Of a DNA stretch of 34,595 bases, positions 11,566-20,555 are shown piece after piece; the stretch's first letter is position 1; every line of letters starts with the position of its first letter. Under the pieces are notes generated by a model. The model searched no databases. It worked only from the letters and a program-made list of their open reading frames with translations, and was not told the origin of the DNA. Origin of the DNA: Pseudomonadota bacterium (GTDB taxonomy: Bacteria; Pseudomonadota; Gammaproteobacteria; Steroidobacterales; Steroidobacteraceae). The DNA is taken from NCBI GenBank assembly GCA_023457495.1, contig JAEWLQ010000127.1, positions 1 to 34,595 on the forward strand. The letters are read 5' to 3'. Position numbers and translations under genes: made by a program.

Positions 11566-14500
11566 TCAGCGGCAGCGCTCCGCGGCCTGACGCAACAGCA
11601 GCAATAGCCCTAACAAGAACAATGCCGGCCATTCGAAACGACCGCCGCCGCCACTGCCTGCGGCTCCGCCGGCAGGCGGATTCGCGGCTGACGTCGCCGC
11701 CGTCACGGTCAGGTTGATGGCGGCCGCGTTGTTGGCGGCGTTGGTGTCGTTCGACGCGCGCACGGTTGCGTTCACGCTGCCGGTGCCCACGGTGGCGGCG
11801 TTCAGCGTGAGATTGATCGTCGTGGACGCGCCAGGGGCCAGTGACGAATACGTGCACTGCACGATGGTCGTACCCGTGCAGATGGCATTCGCCGCGGATA
11901 CGCCGCCGAAGCCCACGATGCCGGGCAGTGTGACCTCGACCACGGGCTCCAGAGCCGTGCCGTTGCCATTGGTGATCGTGATCGCAGGCAGCGTCAATGT
12001 GCGGCCGACGACTGCGGTCGCGGTCGAGCTCGCGGTCGCCAGCCTGATGTCGGTTGCGCTGACGACGGCGAATTGCGCATGGGTATGGTTGTTGACGTAG
12101 TTGACGTCGCTGTCGACCAGCGCCGAAATCTCGAAGACGCCACTCGGCTGCGCGAGTTCCTGCAGAGCGCGATATCGCAGGGTCACCGGGATGGAAGAAT
12201 TGGCCGGTACGTTCGTGAACGTGCAGCGACCCCACGTCGCGTCGAGCTCGCAGGTGGCGCCGCTGGCCGACATGGATTCGATTTCGAGGTACGGACTTAT
12301 CTGCGGGGCGCGCACGACGACGCTTGGGACGTCACGGCGGTCGGTCACCATCGTGACCTGTACGTCGCGCGACTGCCCGACCTGGAACACCAGCTTCTCA
12401 CTCAGGCCGGACATGCGCGTGTCCTGGTAAGGCATGATGTTCAGGATCTGCAGACTGGCGTTGTTGGTCGTGTCCGCGTTGGTGTCCAGGTCGGCCGAGA
12501 TGCGCGCCTGAACGGTATACGCTCCCGGCGTGTTTCCGACGAAGTAATAGATGAGCCGCTGTGATTCATCCGGGCCGAATGAAGGCGTCGTGCACCGTGC
12601 GCGCTGCTCGGTCTCGAGGGCGCAGGTCCATTCCGCCGTGCTGGCCGAGTTGCCCTGGAATTCCGCCCCGGTCAGGCGTATTTCGGGCGGGACTTCCAGA
12701 GTTGCCACGACGTTCGCCGCGGCCTCGTATCCGTAGGCCCTGACCGTGACTCCATTCTGGCTGGCCACGCCATCCCAGTGTTGGCCGGGCGCGGCGTTTT
12801 CCACCGACACCTCAACCCTGAACTTCGCGCGAATCTGCACGTTCTTCAAATTGTTGAGTCCGTCCAGGTCATTCGACGACCAGACGCGCGCGCCCATCGT
12901 GCTCGTGTGGGTAAAACGCGTGGTGAATCGCACCACGATCGTGTGACGGGATCCGGCAGGCATGGTGCCGATGTCGCATCGCGGGGCCAGTAGACCCGCG
13001 GTGATGCATTCGACGCCATCGAGCGAAATCGATTCGGCGGTCATGTGCTGGGGAATGTTCAGTTCGACGTAGACGTCGTTCACCGTCTCGCGGCCAGGCG
13101 CCGTCACCTCGAACTGAATCTCATTGGCCTCGCCCGAGAACGCGTCGAATTGATTCGACGTCGAAACGACCGTGACATCGCGAATTGCCTGCAGACGGAT
13201 GGGGACGTTGACGTTGTTGTTGTCGAAGTTGTCGTCCTGGGGCGTCTGCACGCTTCCAACGAAAAATCTTTCCCCGGGCGATGTGGCGGTGGCGGTCACG
13301 TCAATATGCGCGTTGCCGCCGGGCGGCACATCGGCAAGTTCGCAGACGACTCGCCCCGCCGAAAGCGTGCAGCTGCCGGAACTCGTGGTGTACGCGGTGG
13401 GCGTCACGCCCGTGATATTCAGCGTGACCACCGACCCGGTGAGTCCCCGGGAGCGTGCGGGCGTGATATCGGCTGTCACGTGCAAGGTATCGCCGATGAA
13501 CACGGGAGTTGCGCTCACCTGCATCGCGATCGCCGCATCGATGCTCGAGCGCGTCTCGACTCCCGCGCGATATTCGTTGTTCCAATCGAACGCGTCGTTG
13601 GCCGCATCGGCCGTCACGGAAAGGATGTGATCGCCGACCGTGGCGGCGCGAACGCGGATGACGAGCTCGCGCGTGCCGTTGATCGGAATGTCGGTGTACG
13701 TGCAGTTGGCCGTGTTGCCGGCCACGATGCAGGTAGACAGGGCGCCACTCACGGACACGATGGTCAGCCCGGTGCCGACGATCGTCACCGTGGGATTCAG
13801 GGCGACCTGGGTGCCCGTGCTGCGCACGGTCACGGGAATGTGGAGGGGGATCTCGGTCTCGGCCTGGATGTCGTTTCCGAAAGGATCCACGGAAGTATCG
13901 GAATACAGCGCCGGCGTGATGCAAGCGCCGCGCGCGAGGGCGATCGATTGCGCCATCGTCGCCAGGCTGCACGAGGAGAACTCGCCGCTCAGGGGCGCGG
14001 AGGCCATGAGGTAGGCGCCTGGATTGCAGGTGGTTTCCGAGTCGTGTCGAGCGCCGAAGTTGTGGCCGACCTCGTGCGCCATGATCAACGCGCTCGCAAA
14101 ACCGCCGCTCACACCACCGTTGGTGAGACCCATGGACAGCGACACGCCCTGCGCGACGCTGCACAGGGCATCAATGGCGGCGATGCCGGCGACCGCGCCG
14201 TCGAGGGTCTTGCCGGTGATGAGATGCGCGAGGCCACGCGCACGCACCGCTGGCGTGGCGCTTCGGTAGCTGGAAAGCTGGTTGAGCAGGGTCTGAGGGT
14301 TCGTGGACGTGAACGGATCGTTCGCGCCGGTCGTCGTGCGGATGTCGGTGGCCAGGATCAGCACGCCCACCTGTTCGGCGAAAATGCCTTCGACGATGTT
14401 GTAGCGATACAGTACCTCGGCATTCAGGATCACCCCGCCGCCGGTACGGATGTCGAAGTCACCGTCGGCGATCAGCGAGATCTCGATCTGGTCGCCGAGA

Positions 14501-15048
14501 GCGGCGGCCTGCGCCGTCTGCGCACGCAACTCACCCACCATCCGCTTGTACTGCTCGCCATCGTCCATTGGTGATTCGCCGGCGACGGCGTCGAGGCCGC
14601 AGAATCCCTCCGGCAACGTTCCGTATGCGTCCGCCAGTCGATAGAGCACGGTCTGCGCGGCCCCGACGTTCAGCGGGGTCGTGAGTGCGTCGGCAATTTC
14701 CGCGTAGTGCGTGACGGCGTACATTTCGGCGCCATCCCAGATCACGCCTCTCACGACGCCATCGTGGGCGATGAGGCGCACCCAACTACCGGGGCGATCC
14801 GCGAGATTGCCGCGGTACATCCGGATGTCCGAGAACTCCGCCTTGCGCGTCGCCGGGAGCTTCGAAAGCAGGCGGTCGTTGCTCGCGAGTTCCACCGCGA
14901 AGCGACGTCCATAGGCTTCGAATTCGCTGCGGCCGCTGGTCGCCTGCAGCGCGACGGGTTCGGCAAAGCTGATGTGCGGCTGTGCCTGCGCGAGCGCGGC
15001 GCCCGCCAGCGCAAGCAACGCGGCGGCAAACTTTCTCCCTGTTCCCAC
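11566..15048 (-). CDS. Secreted reprolysin-like zinc metalloprotease with CARDB/DUF11-like repeats and GlyGly-CTERM-like tail
   Basis: A protein of 1160 residues from the chosen GTG at 15048. An ATG at 15096 is in frame, but the GTG has a GGGAG 6 nt upstream and gives a clean signal peptide (GRKFAAALLALAGAALAQAQ). The catalytic domain carries the zinc motif HEVGHNFGARHD (His325, Glu326, His329, His335), typical of M12B/reprolysin-like metzincins. From about residue 380 to the end it is a series of roughly 110-120-residue beta-sandwich units, each with a C(x)n C pair and endings such as SNDTNAANNAA, resembling CARDB/DUF11 adhesive repeats. The tail is Gly-rich, then a hydrophobic helix (WPALFLLGLLLLL) and basic residues, like GlyGly-CTERM signals processed by rhombosortase. 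It is probably type-II secreted and surface-held. No sorting enzyme is in the window. Confidence 0.88.
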   Translation of the reverse strand: MGTGRKFAAALLALAGAALAQAQPHISFAEPVALQATSGRSEFEAYGRRFAVELASNDRLLSKLPATRKAEFSDIRMYRGNLADRPGSWVRLIAHDGVVRGVIWDGAEMYAVTHYAEIADALTTPLNVGAAQTVLYRLADAYGTLPEGFCGLDAVAGESPMDDGEQYKRMVGELRAQTAQAAALGDQIEISLIADGDFDIRTGGGVILNAEVLYRYNIVEGIFAEQVGVLILATDIRTTTGANDPFTSTNPQTLLNQLSSYRSATPAVRARGLAHLITGKTLDGAVAGIAAIDALCSVAQGVSLSMGLTNGGVSGGFASALIMAHEVGHNFGARHDSETTCNPGAYLMASAPLSGEFSSCSLATMAQSIALARGACITPALYSDTSVDPFGNDIQAETEIPLHIPVTVRSTGTQVALNPTVTIVGTGLTIVSVSGALSTCIVAGNTANCTYTDIPINGTRELVIRVRAATVGDHILSVTADAANDAFDWNNEYRAGVETRSSIDAAIAMQVSATPVFIGDTLHVTADITPARSRGLTGSVVTLNITGVTPTAYTTSSGSCTLSAGRVVCELADVPPGGNAHIDVTATATSPGERFFVGSVQTPQDDNFDNNNVNVPIRLQAIRDVTVVSTSNQFDAFSGEANEIQFEVTAPGRETVNDVYVELNIPQHMTAESISLDGVECITAGLLAPRCDIGTMPAGSRHTIVVRFTTRFTHTSTMGARVWSSNDLDGLNNLKNVQIRAKFRVEVSVENAAPGQHWDGVASQNGVTVRAYGYEAAANVVATLEVPPEIRLTGAEFQGNSASTAEWTCALETEQRARCTTPSFGPDESQRLIYYFVGNTPGAYTVQARISADLDTNADTTNNASLQILNIMPYQDTRMSGLSEKLVFQVGQSRDVQVTMVTDRRDVPSVVVRAPQISPYLEIESMSASGATCELDATWGRCTFTNVPANSSIPVTLRYRALQELAQPSGVFEISALVDSDVNYVNNHTHAQFAVVSATDIRLATASSTATAVVGRTLTLPAITITNGNGTALEPVVEVTLPGIVGFGGVSAANAICTGTTIVQCTYSSLAPGASTTINLTLNAATVGTGSVNATVRASNDTNAANNAAAINLTVTAATSAANPPAGGAAGSGGGGRFEWPALFLLGLLLLLRQAAERCR

Positions 15049-15096
15049 CCTCGTCTCCCACGCCTCTGCGGACGCTGCACGTGACTCACGGATCAT

Positions 15097-15477
15097 AAGC
15101 CCGTAATCCGAAGCCGAGCCATAGTGAGGCGAACATAACTCCGACGCATACGAGAACCGCTATCGGTGACGGTAACTGCACGTGATCGAGATCCAGTTGC
15201 CGGCGGTGGTTTGGGGCGTCGGCAACCCGCGTCCGCGCGCGAGGGAGCTCTGGGGCGGGTCTTCGGGTTGTTAGTCGGCGTAGGTCGGCGTCGGCGCGCG
15301 CGCGGAAAGTGGCTGCACGACCGGGCATGGCATATGCGGCCCGGCGGATCTGCCGCTTCGGTTGCTGCTCGCCACGCTGGTCTTCAGGTTGCCGGCGTGA
15401 GAACCATGGTCGTCATGCCCCACGTCCTTCACGCGCGGTGAGGTCAAGGCGCGATCCATGACCTACGCGCGCTCAAA
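15097..15477. other. Intergenic region between divergent metalloprotease and nrdA
   Basis: About 380 nt with no confident gene. A minus-strand reading from GTG 15181 to a stop at 15086 would give a 31-residue peptide with one hydrophobic helix (SPIAVLVCVGVMFASLWLGF) just ahead of the metalloprotease. It lacks a clear Shine-Dalgarno and is not called as a gene. The metalloprotease promoter is probably here but was not identified. Confidence 0.35.
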
Positions 15478-15524
15478 ACACAAGATGTTGACAACCCGGC
15501 GCCGAAAAACACAACATCTTGTCG
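15478..15524 (+). promoter_or_regulatory. Tandem NrdR-like boxes overlapping a promoter
   Basis: Two 16-bp near-palindromes, ACACAAGATGTTGACA (15478-15493) and ACACAACATCTTGTCG (15509-15524), start exactly 31 bp apart, three helical turns, with a 15-bp spacer. This matches how NrdR boxes are arranged before ribonucleotide reductase genes. The first box contains a perfect -35 hexamer TTGACA (15488-15493). A weak -10 (CAACAT, 15512-15517) falls in the second box with an 18-bp spacer. NrdR bound with dATP/ATP would block this promoter. The start of transcription would be around 15524, right before the riboswitch. Confidence 0.8.
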
Positions 15525-15527
15525 TGC

Positions 15528-15698
15528 ATCGGTTCGCGCGTAGGCGCGATGAAAAGGGAATGCGGTCCAAAACCGCAGCTGCCCCCGCAACTGTAGGCCG
15601 CGAGCGTTTCGTCGTCACGGAAAGCCACTGAAGGCGCAAGTCTTCGGGAAGGCTGGGAGAAACGCGATCGAGCGGTGAGCCAGGAGACCTGCCGAGCA
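15528..15698 (+). ncRNA. Cobalamin (B12) riboswitch
   Basis: The conserved cobalamin aptamer parts appear in order: GGTT near 15531, the GATGAAAAGGGAA segment at 15548-15560, the B12 box GCCCCCGCAACTGT (15581-15594), AGCCACTG near 15625, GGGAAGG near 15646 and the 3' strand GAGCCAGGAGACCTGCC (15677-15693). It lies in the 5' leader of nrdA. Such riboswitches usually repress B12-independent isozymes when B12 is present. The stretch 15699-15801 should be the expression platform. It contains GCAGA-TTT-TCTGC, which could form an alternative hairpin ahead of the ribosome binding site. Confidence 0.95.
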
Positions 15699-15801
15699 CA
15701 CCTTGAGTACTACTGGTCGGACGGGGTGTTCCGGCAGCAGCGCAGATTTTCTGCCTTACGCAGAAGTCGCGCCGCCGCCGCCCCACACGAGGAGCAGCGG
15801 A

Positions 15802-17703
15802 ATGGCAAGTCAAACGGTCTCGGCGGTGGGCGCGAAGCTCGCGCGCGCCGGCGGAAAAAAAACTACGAAACAACCGGCCGCCTCGGGTTCTCCCAAGTTA
15901 GACACCGTCCGGATAGATCCTGCGCGTGACGCGTTGTTGACCAACTTCGGGCGCGCGACGCTGGTCGACCGTTACCTGCTGCCGGGGGAGACGACCCAGG
16001 ATCTGTTCGCGCGGGTGGCGCGGGCCTACGCCGACGACGCGGAGCACGCGCAGCGGCTCTACGACTACATGTCGAAGGTGTGGTTCATGCCCGCGACGCC
16101 GATTCTCTCCAACGGCGGCACCGACCGTGGCCTGCCCATTTCGTGTTTCCTCAACGCGGTCGAGGACAACCTCGACGGCATCGTCGATACCTGGACCGAA
16201 AACGTCTGGCTCGCCTCGAACGGCGGCGGCATCGGCACCTACTGGGGCGGCGTGCGTTCGATCGGCGAGACGGTGAAGGGCTGCGGCCAGACCTCGGGAA
16301 TCATTCCGTTCGTGCGCGTCATGGATTCGCTCACGCTGGCGATCTCGCAGGGCTCGCTGCGACGCGGCTCGGCAGCGGTCTACCTCGACGTGCACCACCC
16401 GGAGATCGAGGAGTTCATCGAAATCCGCAAGCCTTCGGGCGACTTCAATCGCAAGAGCCTGAACCTGCACCACGGCGTCTGCATCACCGACGAATTCATG
16501 GAGGCGGTGCGCGACGACCGGCCCTTCGCGCTGCGCAGCCCGAAGGACGACAAGGTGCTGCGCACGGTCAACGCGCGCCAGCTGTGGCAGAAGATCCTCG
16601 AGACGCGCCTGCAGACCGGCGAGCCCTATCTACTGTTCGGCGACACGGCCAACAGCCAGCTCGCGCCGCATCAGAGGGAGCTGGGTCTCAAGGTACGCCA
16701 GTCGAACCTGTGCAGCGAGATCCTGCTGCCGACGGGCCGCGACCATCTCGGCAAGACTCGCACGGCCGTCTGCTGCCTTTCCTCGGTGAACTTCGAGACC
16801 TGGGATGAATGGAGCCGCGAGCCGCGTTTCATCGAGGACCTGCTGCGCATGCTCGACAACGTGCTGCAGGACTTCATCGACAACGCGCCCAAGTCGATGA
16901 ACACGGCGCGCTACTCGGCGATGCGCGAACGCTCGGTGGGTCTCGGCGCGATGGGTTTCCATTCCTACCTGCAGAACAGCGGCATTCCGTTCGAGAGCGC
17001 GCTGGCCCGTGCCGCGAACCTGCGCATGTTCAAGCACCTGCGGCAGGCCGCCGACGCGGCCTCGCTGCGGCTCGCGGAAGAACGCGGCGCATGTCCCGAC
17101 GCGGCCGAGCGCGGCGCGATGGAGCGCTTCAGCCACAAGCTCGCGATCGCGCCCACGGCCAGCATCTCGGTCATCTGCGGCGGCACCAGCGCGTGCATCG
17201 AGCCGATCCCCGCGAACGTCTATACACACAAGACGCTGTCGGGCTCCTTCAGCGTGCGCAATCCCGCGCTCGCGAAGGTGCTCGCGGCGAAGGGCCTCAA
17301 CACCGAGGACACCTGGCAATCGATCCTGGCGCACGAAGGCTCGGTGCAGCATCTCGATGCGCTCACCGATGACGAGAAGGCGGTGTTCCGCACCGCGTTC
17401 GAAATCGACCAGCGCTGGGTGATCGAGCTCGCGGCCGACCGCGCGCCGCTCATCTGCCAGGGCCAGTCGCTCAACCTCTACCTGCGCAGCGACATCCACA
17501 AGTGGGACCTGCTCATGCTGCACTGGACCGCGTGGGAGCGCGGCGTGAAGTCGCTGTACTACTGCCGCAGCAAGAGCGTGCAGCGCGCGGGTTTCGCCGG
17601 CGTCGAGGCCGACAACACGCGCTCGTGGCCCAGGAAGCCCCTGGGTAGCGAGGGTAGTGAGACCGACGAGAACAAATACGACGAGTGCCTGTCATGCCAG
17701 TGA
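15802..17703 (+). CDS. nrdA: Class I ribonucleoside-diphosphate reductase, alpha subunit (no ATP-cone)
   Basis: 633 residues from the ATG at 15802, which has a GGAG 7 nt upstream. An in-frame TTG at 15703 would start at the end of the riboswitch and is rejected. The enzyme reduces NDPs to dNDPs. Active-site residues are present: Cys304 in SNLCSEI (thiyl radical), Cys115 (PISCFL) and Cys324 (AVCCLS) as the redox pair, Tyr586-Tyr587 (LYYCRS) for radical transfer, and the C-terminal shuttle pair Cys629/Cys632 (ECLSCQ). E. coli NrdA is 761 residues with an N-terminal ATP-cone. Here the catalytic part begins almost at once after a Lys/Ala-rich tail, so the dATP on/off site is missing. It overlaps nrdB by up to 19 nt. 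Confidence 0.95.
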   Translation: MASQTVSAVGAKLARAGGKKTTKQPAASGSPKLDTVRIDPARDALLTNFGRATLVDRYLLPGETTQDLFARVARAYADDAEHAQRLYDYMSKVWFMPATPILSNGGTDRGLPISCFLNAVEDNLDGIVDTWTENVWLASNGGGIGTYWGGVRSIGETVKGCGQTSGIIPFVRVMDSLTLAISQGSLRRGSAAVYLDVHHPEIEEFIEIRKPSGDFNRKSLNLHHGVCITDEFMEAVRDDRPFALRSPKDDKVLRTVNARQLWQKILETRLQTGEPYLLFGDTANSQLAPHQRELGLKVRQSNLCSEILLPTGRDHLGKTRTAVCCLSSVNFETWDEWSREPRFIEDLLRMLDNVLQDFIDNAPKSMNTARYSAMRERSVGLGAMGFHSYLQNSGIPFESALARAANLRMFKHLRQAADAASLRLAEERGACPDAAERGAMERFSHKLAIAPTASISVICGGTSACIEPIPANVYTHKTLSGSFSVRNPALAKVLAAKGLNTEDTWQSILAHEGSVQHLDALTDDEKAVFRTAFEIDQRWVIELAADRAPLICQGQSLNLYLRSDIHKWDLLMLHWTAWERGVKSLYYCRSKSVQRAGFAGVEADNTRSWPRKPLGSEGSETDENKYDECLSCQ

Positions 17704-18758
17704 ACAACCAGATCGAGCTCATCGCGAAACCCGGCCTGTTGACGCCGTCGAAGTCGTACAAGCCATTCCGTTATCCGTGGGCGATCGAGTACTGGCGCCG
17801 CCAGCAGCAGATCCACTGGATGCCCGAGGAAATACCGCTCGGCGAGGACTGCAAGGACTGGAGCAATCGCATCACCGAGGCGGAGCGCAACCTGCTCACC
17901 CAGGTGTTCCGATTCTTCACGCAATCGGACGTCGAGGTGCAGGACAACTACATGGAGCGCTACGCGCGCGTGTTCCGCCCGACCGAGATCAAGATGATGC
18001 TCGCGGCATTCGCCAACATGGAGACCGTGCACATCGCGGCATACGCGCTGCTGCTCGAGACGCTCGGTATGCCGGACTCGGAGTTCACAGCGTTCATGGA
18101 CTACGCGGCGATGCGCGACAAGCATGACTATCTACAGGGCTTCGGCGTGGAAACCGATGCCGACGTGCTGCGCACACTCGCGATGTTCGGCGGCTTCACG
18201 GAAGGACTGCAGCTCTTCGCGAGCTTCGCGATCCTGCTCAACTTCCCGCGTCACAACAAGATGCGCGGCATGGGGCAGGTGGTGAGCTGGTCGGTGCGCG
18301 ACGAGACGTTGCATTGCGAGGGCATCATCCGGCTGTTCCACACTTTCGCGCAGGAGACCGGTGCGCTGTCATCCGCAGTGCGCGACGATATCGTCGAATG
18401 CGCCCGGACAGTCGTGACGCTCGAGGACCGCTTCGTCGACCTGGCGTTCGAGATGGGTCCGGTGGAAGGACTGGCCGCGTCGGAGGTGAAGCAGTACATC
18501 CGCTATATCGCCGACTGGCGCCTGAAGCAGTTAGGCCTGCCGCAACTCTACGGTGTGAAGGAGCATCCGCTGCCGTGGCTGACCGCGATGCTGAACGGCG
18601 TCGAACACGCCAACTTCTTCGAGACGCGCGCGACGGAATACGCCAAGGCCGCGACCGGCGGGGCATGGCATGGCCACGAAGGCGCGTGGGGGTTGTTCGA
18701 TCGAAGGATCGCGAGACGCGGCCAGCTGGACCTCATCGGCGGGCAGGACGCGAACTGA
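17694..18758 (+). CDS. nrdB: Class I ribonucleoside-diphosphate reductase, beta subunit
   Basis: 354 residues from ATG 17694; a GTG at 17685 in the same frame is the alternative. Both overlap the nrdA end, so translation is coupled. It houses the metal-radical cofactor. The iron ligands and radical Tyr are recognisable: Glu110, His113 and Tyr117 in ETVHIAAY (E. coli ETIHSRSY), the Asp in FTQSDVEV, the Glu in GFTEGLQLF, and the Glu/His in RDETLHCEG. The Tyr points to a tyrosyl-radical enzyme rather than the Phe-type class Ic. The C-terminal tail after NFFETRATEY has no Tyr, although this tail normally holds the radical-transfer Tyr (Y356 in E. coli). No N-terminal ATP-cone is present. Confidence 0.94.
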   Translation: MPVNNQIELIAKPGLLTPSKSYKPFRYPWAIEYWRRQQQIHWMPEEIPLGEDCKDWSNRITEAERNLLTQVFRFFTQSDVEVQDNYMERYARVFRPTEIKMMLAAFANMETVHIAAYALLLETLGMPDSEFTAFMDYAAMRDKHDYLQGFGVETDADVLRTLAMFGGFTEGLQLFASFAILLNFPRHNKMRGMGQVVSWSVRDETLHCEGIIRLFHTFAQETGALSSAVRDDIVECARTVVTLEDRFVDLAFEMGPVEGLAASEVKQYIRYIADWRLKQLGLPQLYGVKEHPLPWLTAMLNGVEHANFFETRATEYAKAATGGAWHGHEGAWGLFDRRIARRGQLDLIGGQDAN

Positions 18759-18797
18759 AAACCTCGGCGCTGGCAGGCGCGACCTCCCGGTTTGCCG

Positions 18798-20555
18798 TCA
18801 GGCTCGCGCTTCAGCCGCGGACTGCGGCGAGGCTGGATCGTCGTTGCGGCGGCCGCGGAACTCCGCCACACGGTTGCGCCCCGCCTGCTTGGCCGCGTAC
18901 ATGGCGGCATCCGCCGCCTCGAAGAACTTCTCGGGAGAGGGAAATTCGTTGGCGATCTGCGAGGCGTGTCCGACCGAGATGGTGATCGCGAGTTCGCCGG
19001 CGATCAGTGTCTGGGCAGCGGCGCGCAGCCGCTCGGCGACCATTCCGGCCACGGCCGCGTCCGTGTTCGGCAGGATCACGCAGAATTCCTCGCCGCCGTA
19101 GCGGCATGCGACGAACGGCTTGCGCGCGTGCCGCCGGATCACGCCGCCCAGCAGCTTGATCGCCTCGTCACCCTGCGCGTGCCCGTGTCGATCGTTGTAT
19201 TGCTTGAAGTGATCGATGTCGATCACGAGTAGTGAGAGCGGCAGTCCGGATTGCTTCGCGGCGTTGAATTCCGCCGGCAGCTTGTGATCGAAGTGGCGGC
19301 GGTTGCCGAGCAGTGTCAGCGAATCGGTGCGGCTCTGCTGCTGCAGCTCGCTCATGCGGCTCGACAGCGTCATCGAGAGCAGGATCATCTCGAGCAGCGA
19401 GCCGACCTGCCAGCTGTGCTGCGTGAGAAAGGTGTGCGGCAGCAAACCGAAATTCTTCAGCACGAAGATGATCGAGCCGGCCAGGAACGCGCTCCATGCG
19501 ATGACGAAGAAGCGCGCCGGCCGCGAACCGGCGAGCAGGCTCACCACGCCGAGCGTGATCAGGTAGATGACGGACACGAGGATGAGGAACGTGACCGGCC
19601 GTATGAGCACGGCATAGTCGAGCACCGGGACCAGCGCCAGCGCGATGACGGCGGCGAGCTGCAATAGCCGCGCGATGAAGAAGAGCCGCGGCGTGTAGTC
19701 GCGCGAGCGCAGGATCGTCGTCGAGAAATGCAGTGCCGCGATCAAAGAGATGTTCAGGAGCACCAGCAGGCAGGTGTTGCCCCACTCCGGACTCGTGGGC
19801 CACAGGTACTGGAACGCGAGACCGGTATTGACGCCCATGTAGAGCCCGAAGGCCGCGACGTAGGCGAAGTACGCGAGGAAGGCCTTGTCGCGCACGGCGA
19901 GGAAAACCAGTCCGCTCCACACCAATAGCATGATCACGCAGCCGAAATAGACTCCGTAGGCGAGTTGCTCGCGGCTCACCGCGCCGGCCATCTCGGCCGC
20001 GTCGAGCAGCGAGAGATGGATGTCGACCGGACCCTGCGATTCATATCGCAGGTAGAACGTGCGCTCGCCGGCGGCCGGCAGGTCGAGCGGGAAGAAGAAA
20101 TCGCGATGCGCAATCGCCCGCGAATCGAAATCGAGCCGGTCTCCCGTCGCGAGCTCGCGCCAGCCGCCGGTCGGATCCGGGCTGAAAAGCGTGACGTGGT
20201 CGATGAGTGGATAGCCCTGGCGCAGGAAGACCTGCCGCGGCTCGGGGCCCGGATTGCGCAGGGTGAAGCGGACCCACCAGGCCGACGAGGTGAAGCCGAC
20301 GTTCGCGGTTTCGAGCGTGGCGCGCCGGAAGCCGCCGGCGGCCGGCTCGCCGCTCACCTCGTCGATGCCCAGCTGCCCGCCGGGATCCTCGAGTAGTTCG
20401 ACTTCACTGCTGAAGCGCTCGATCCTCAGCGCTTCGCCCGGAATGGTGGTGGTGATCGGCGCTCCGAGTGCGACTTCCGTCACCAAACAAACAACCAGCA
20501 GAAGGCCTGTCAACCAGTCGATTGAAACTTTCCCTGAGCCGTACACAATCGCCAT
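18798..20555 (-). CDS. Membrane diguanylate cyclase, 7TMR-DISM sensor plus GGDEF
   Basis: 585 residues from ATG 20555 (GTG 20546 is an alternative; upstream in-frame starts would run into the opposite gene). A signal peptide (WLTGLLLVVCLVTEVALGA) leads into a periplasmic 7TMR-DISM extracellular beta domain (~residues 30-175). Seven membrane helices follow (~180-400, for example YGVYFGCVIMLLVWSGLVFL), then a short linker and a GGDEF domain (~415-570). The active site is CRYGGEEF, so c-di-GMP synthesis is expected. The inhibitory RxxD I-site position reads RKPF, so product feedback is probably lost. It likely senses a periplasmic ligand, perhaps a carbohydrate. It converges with nrdB across 39 nt and diverges from the di-haem gene. 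Confidence 0.92.
   Translation of the reverse strand: MAIVYGSGKVSIDWLTGLLLVVCLVTEVALGAPITTTIPGEALRIERFSSEVELLEDPGGQLGIDEVSGEPAAGGFRRATLETANVGFTSSAWWVRFTLRNPGPEPRQVFLRQGYPLIDHVTLFSPDPTGGWRELATGDRLDFDSRAIAHRDFFFPLDLPAAGERTFYLRYESQGPVDIHLSLLDAAEMAGAVSREQLAYGVYFGCVIMLLVWSGLVFLAVRDKAFLAYFAYVAAFGLYMGVNTGLAFQYLWPTSPEWGNTCLLVLLNISLIAALHFSTTILRSRDYTPRLFFIARLLQLAAVIALALVPVLDYAVLIRPVTFLILVSVIYLITLGVVSLLAGSRPARFFVIAWSAFLAGSIIFVLKNFGLLPHTFLTQHSWQVGSLLEMILLSMTLSSRMSELQQQSRTDSLTLLGNRRHFDHKLPAEFNAAKQSGLPLSLLVIDIDHFKQYNDRHGHAQGDEAIKLLGGVIRRHARKPFVACRYGGEEFCVILPNTDAAVAGMVAERLRAAAQTLIAGELAITISVGHASQIANEFPSPEKFFEAADAAMYAAKQAGRNRVAEFRGRRNDDPASPQSAAEARA

Noticed and set aside
13045..14574. 509-codon plus-strand frame in the metalloprotease gene
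   Set aside because: Shadow frame; the opposite strand carries the zinc motif and signal peptide.
15086..15181. 31-residue single-helix peptide before the metalloprotease
   Set aside because: Hydrophobic helix is suggestive, but there is no Shine-Dalgarno and no family to support it.
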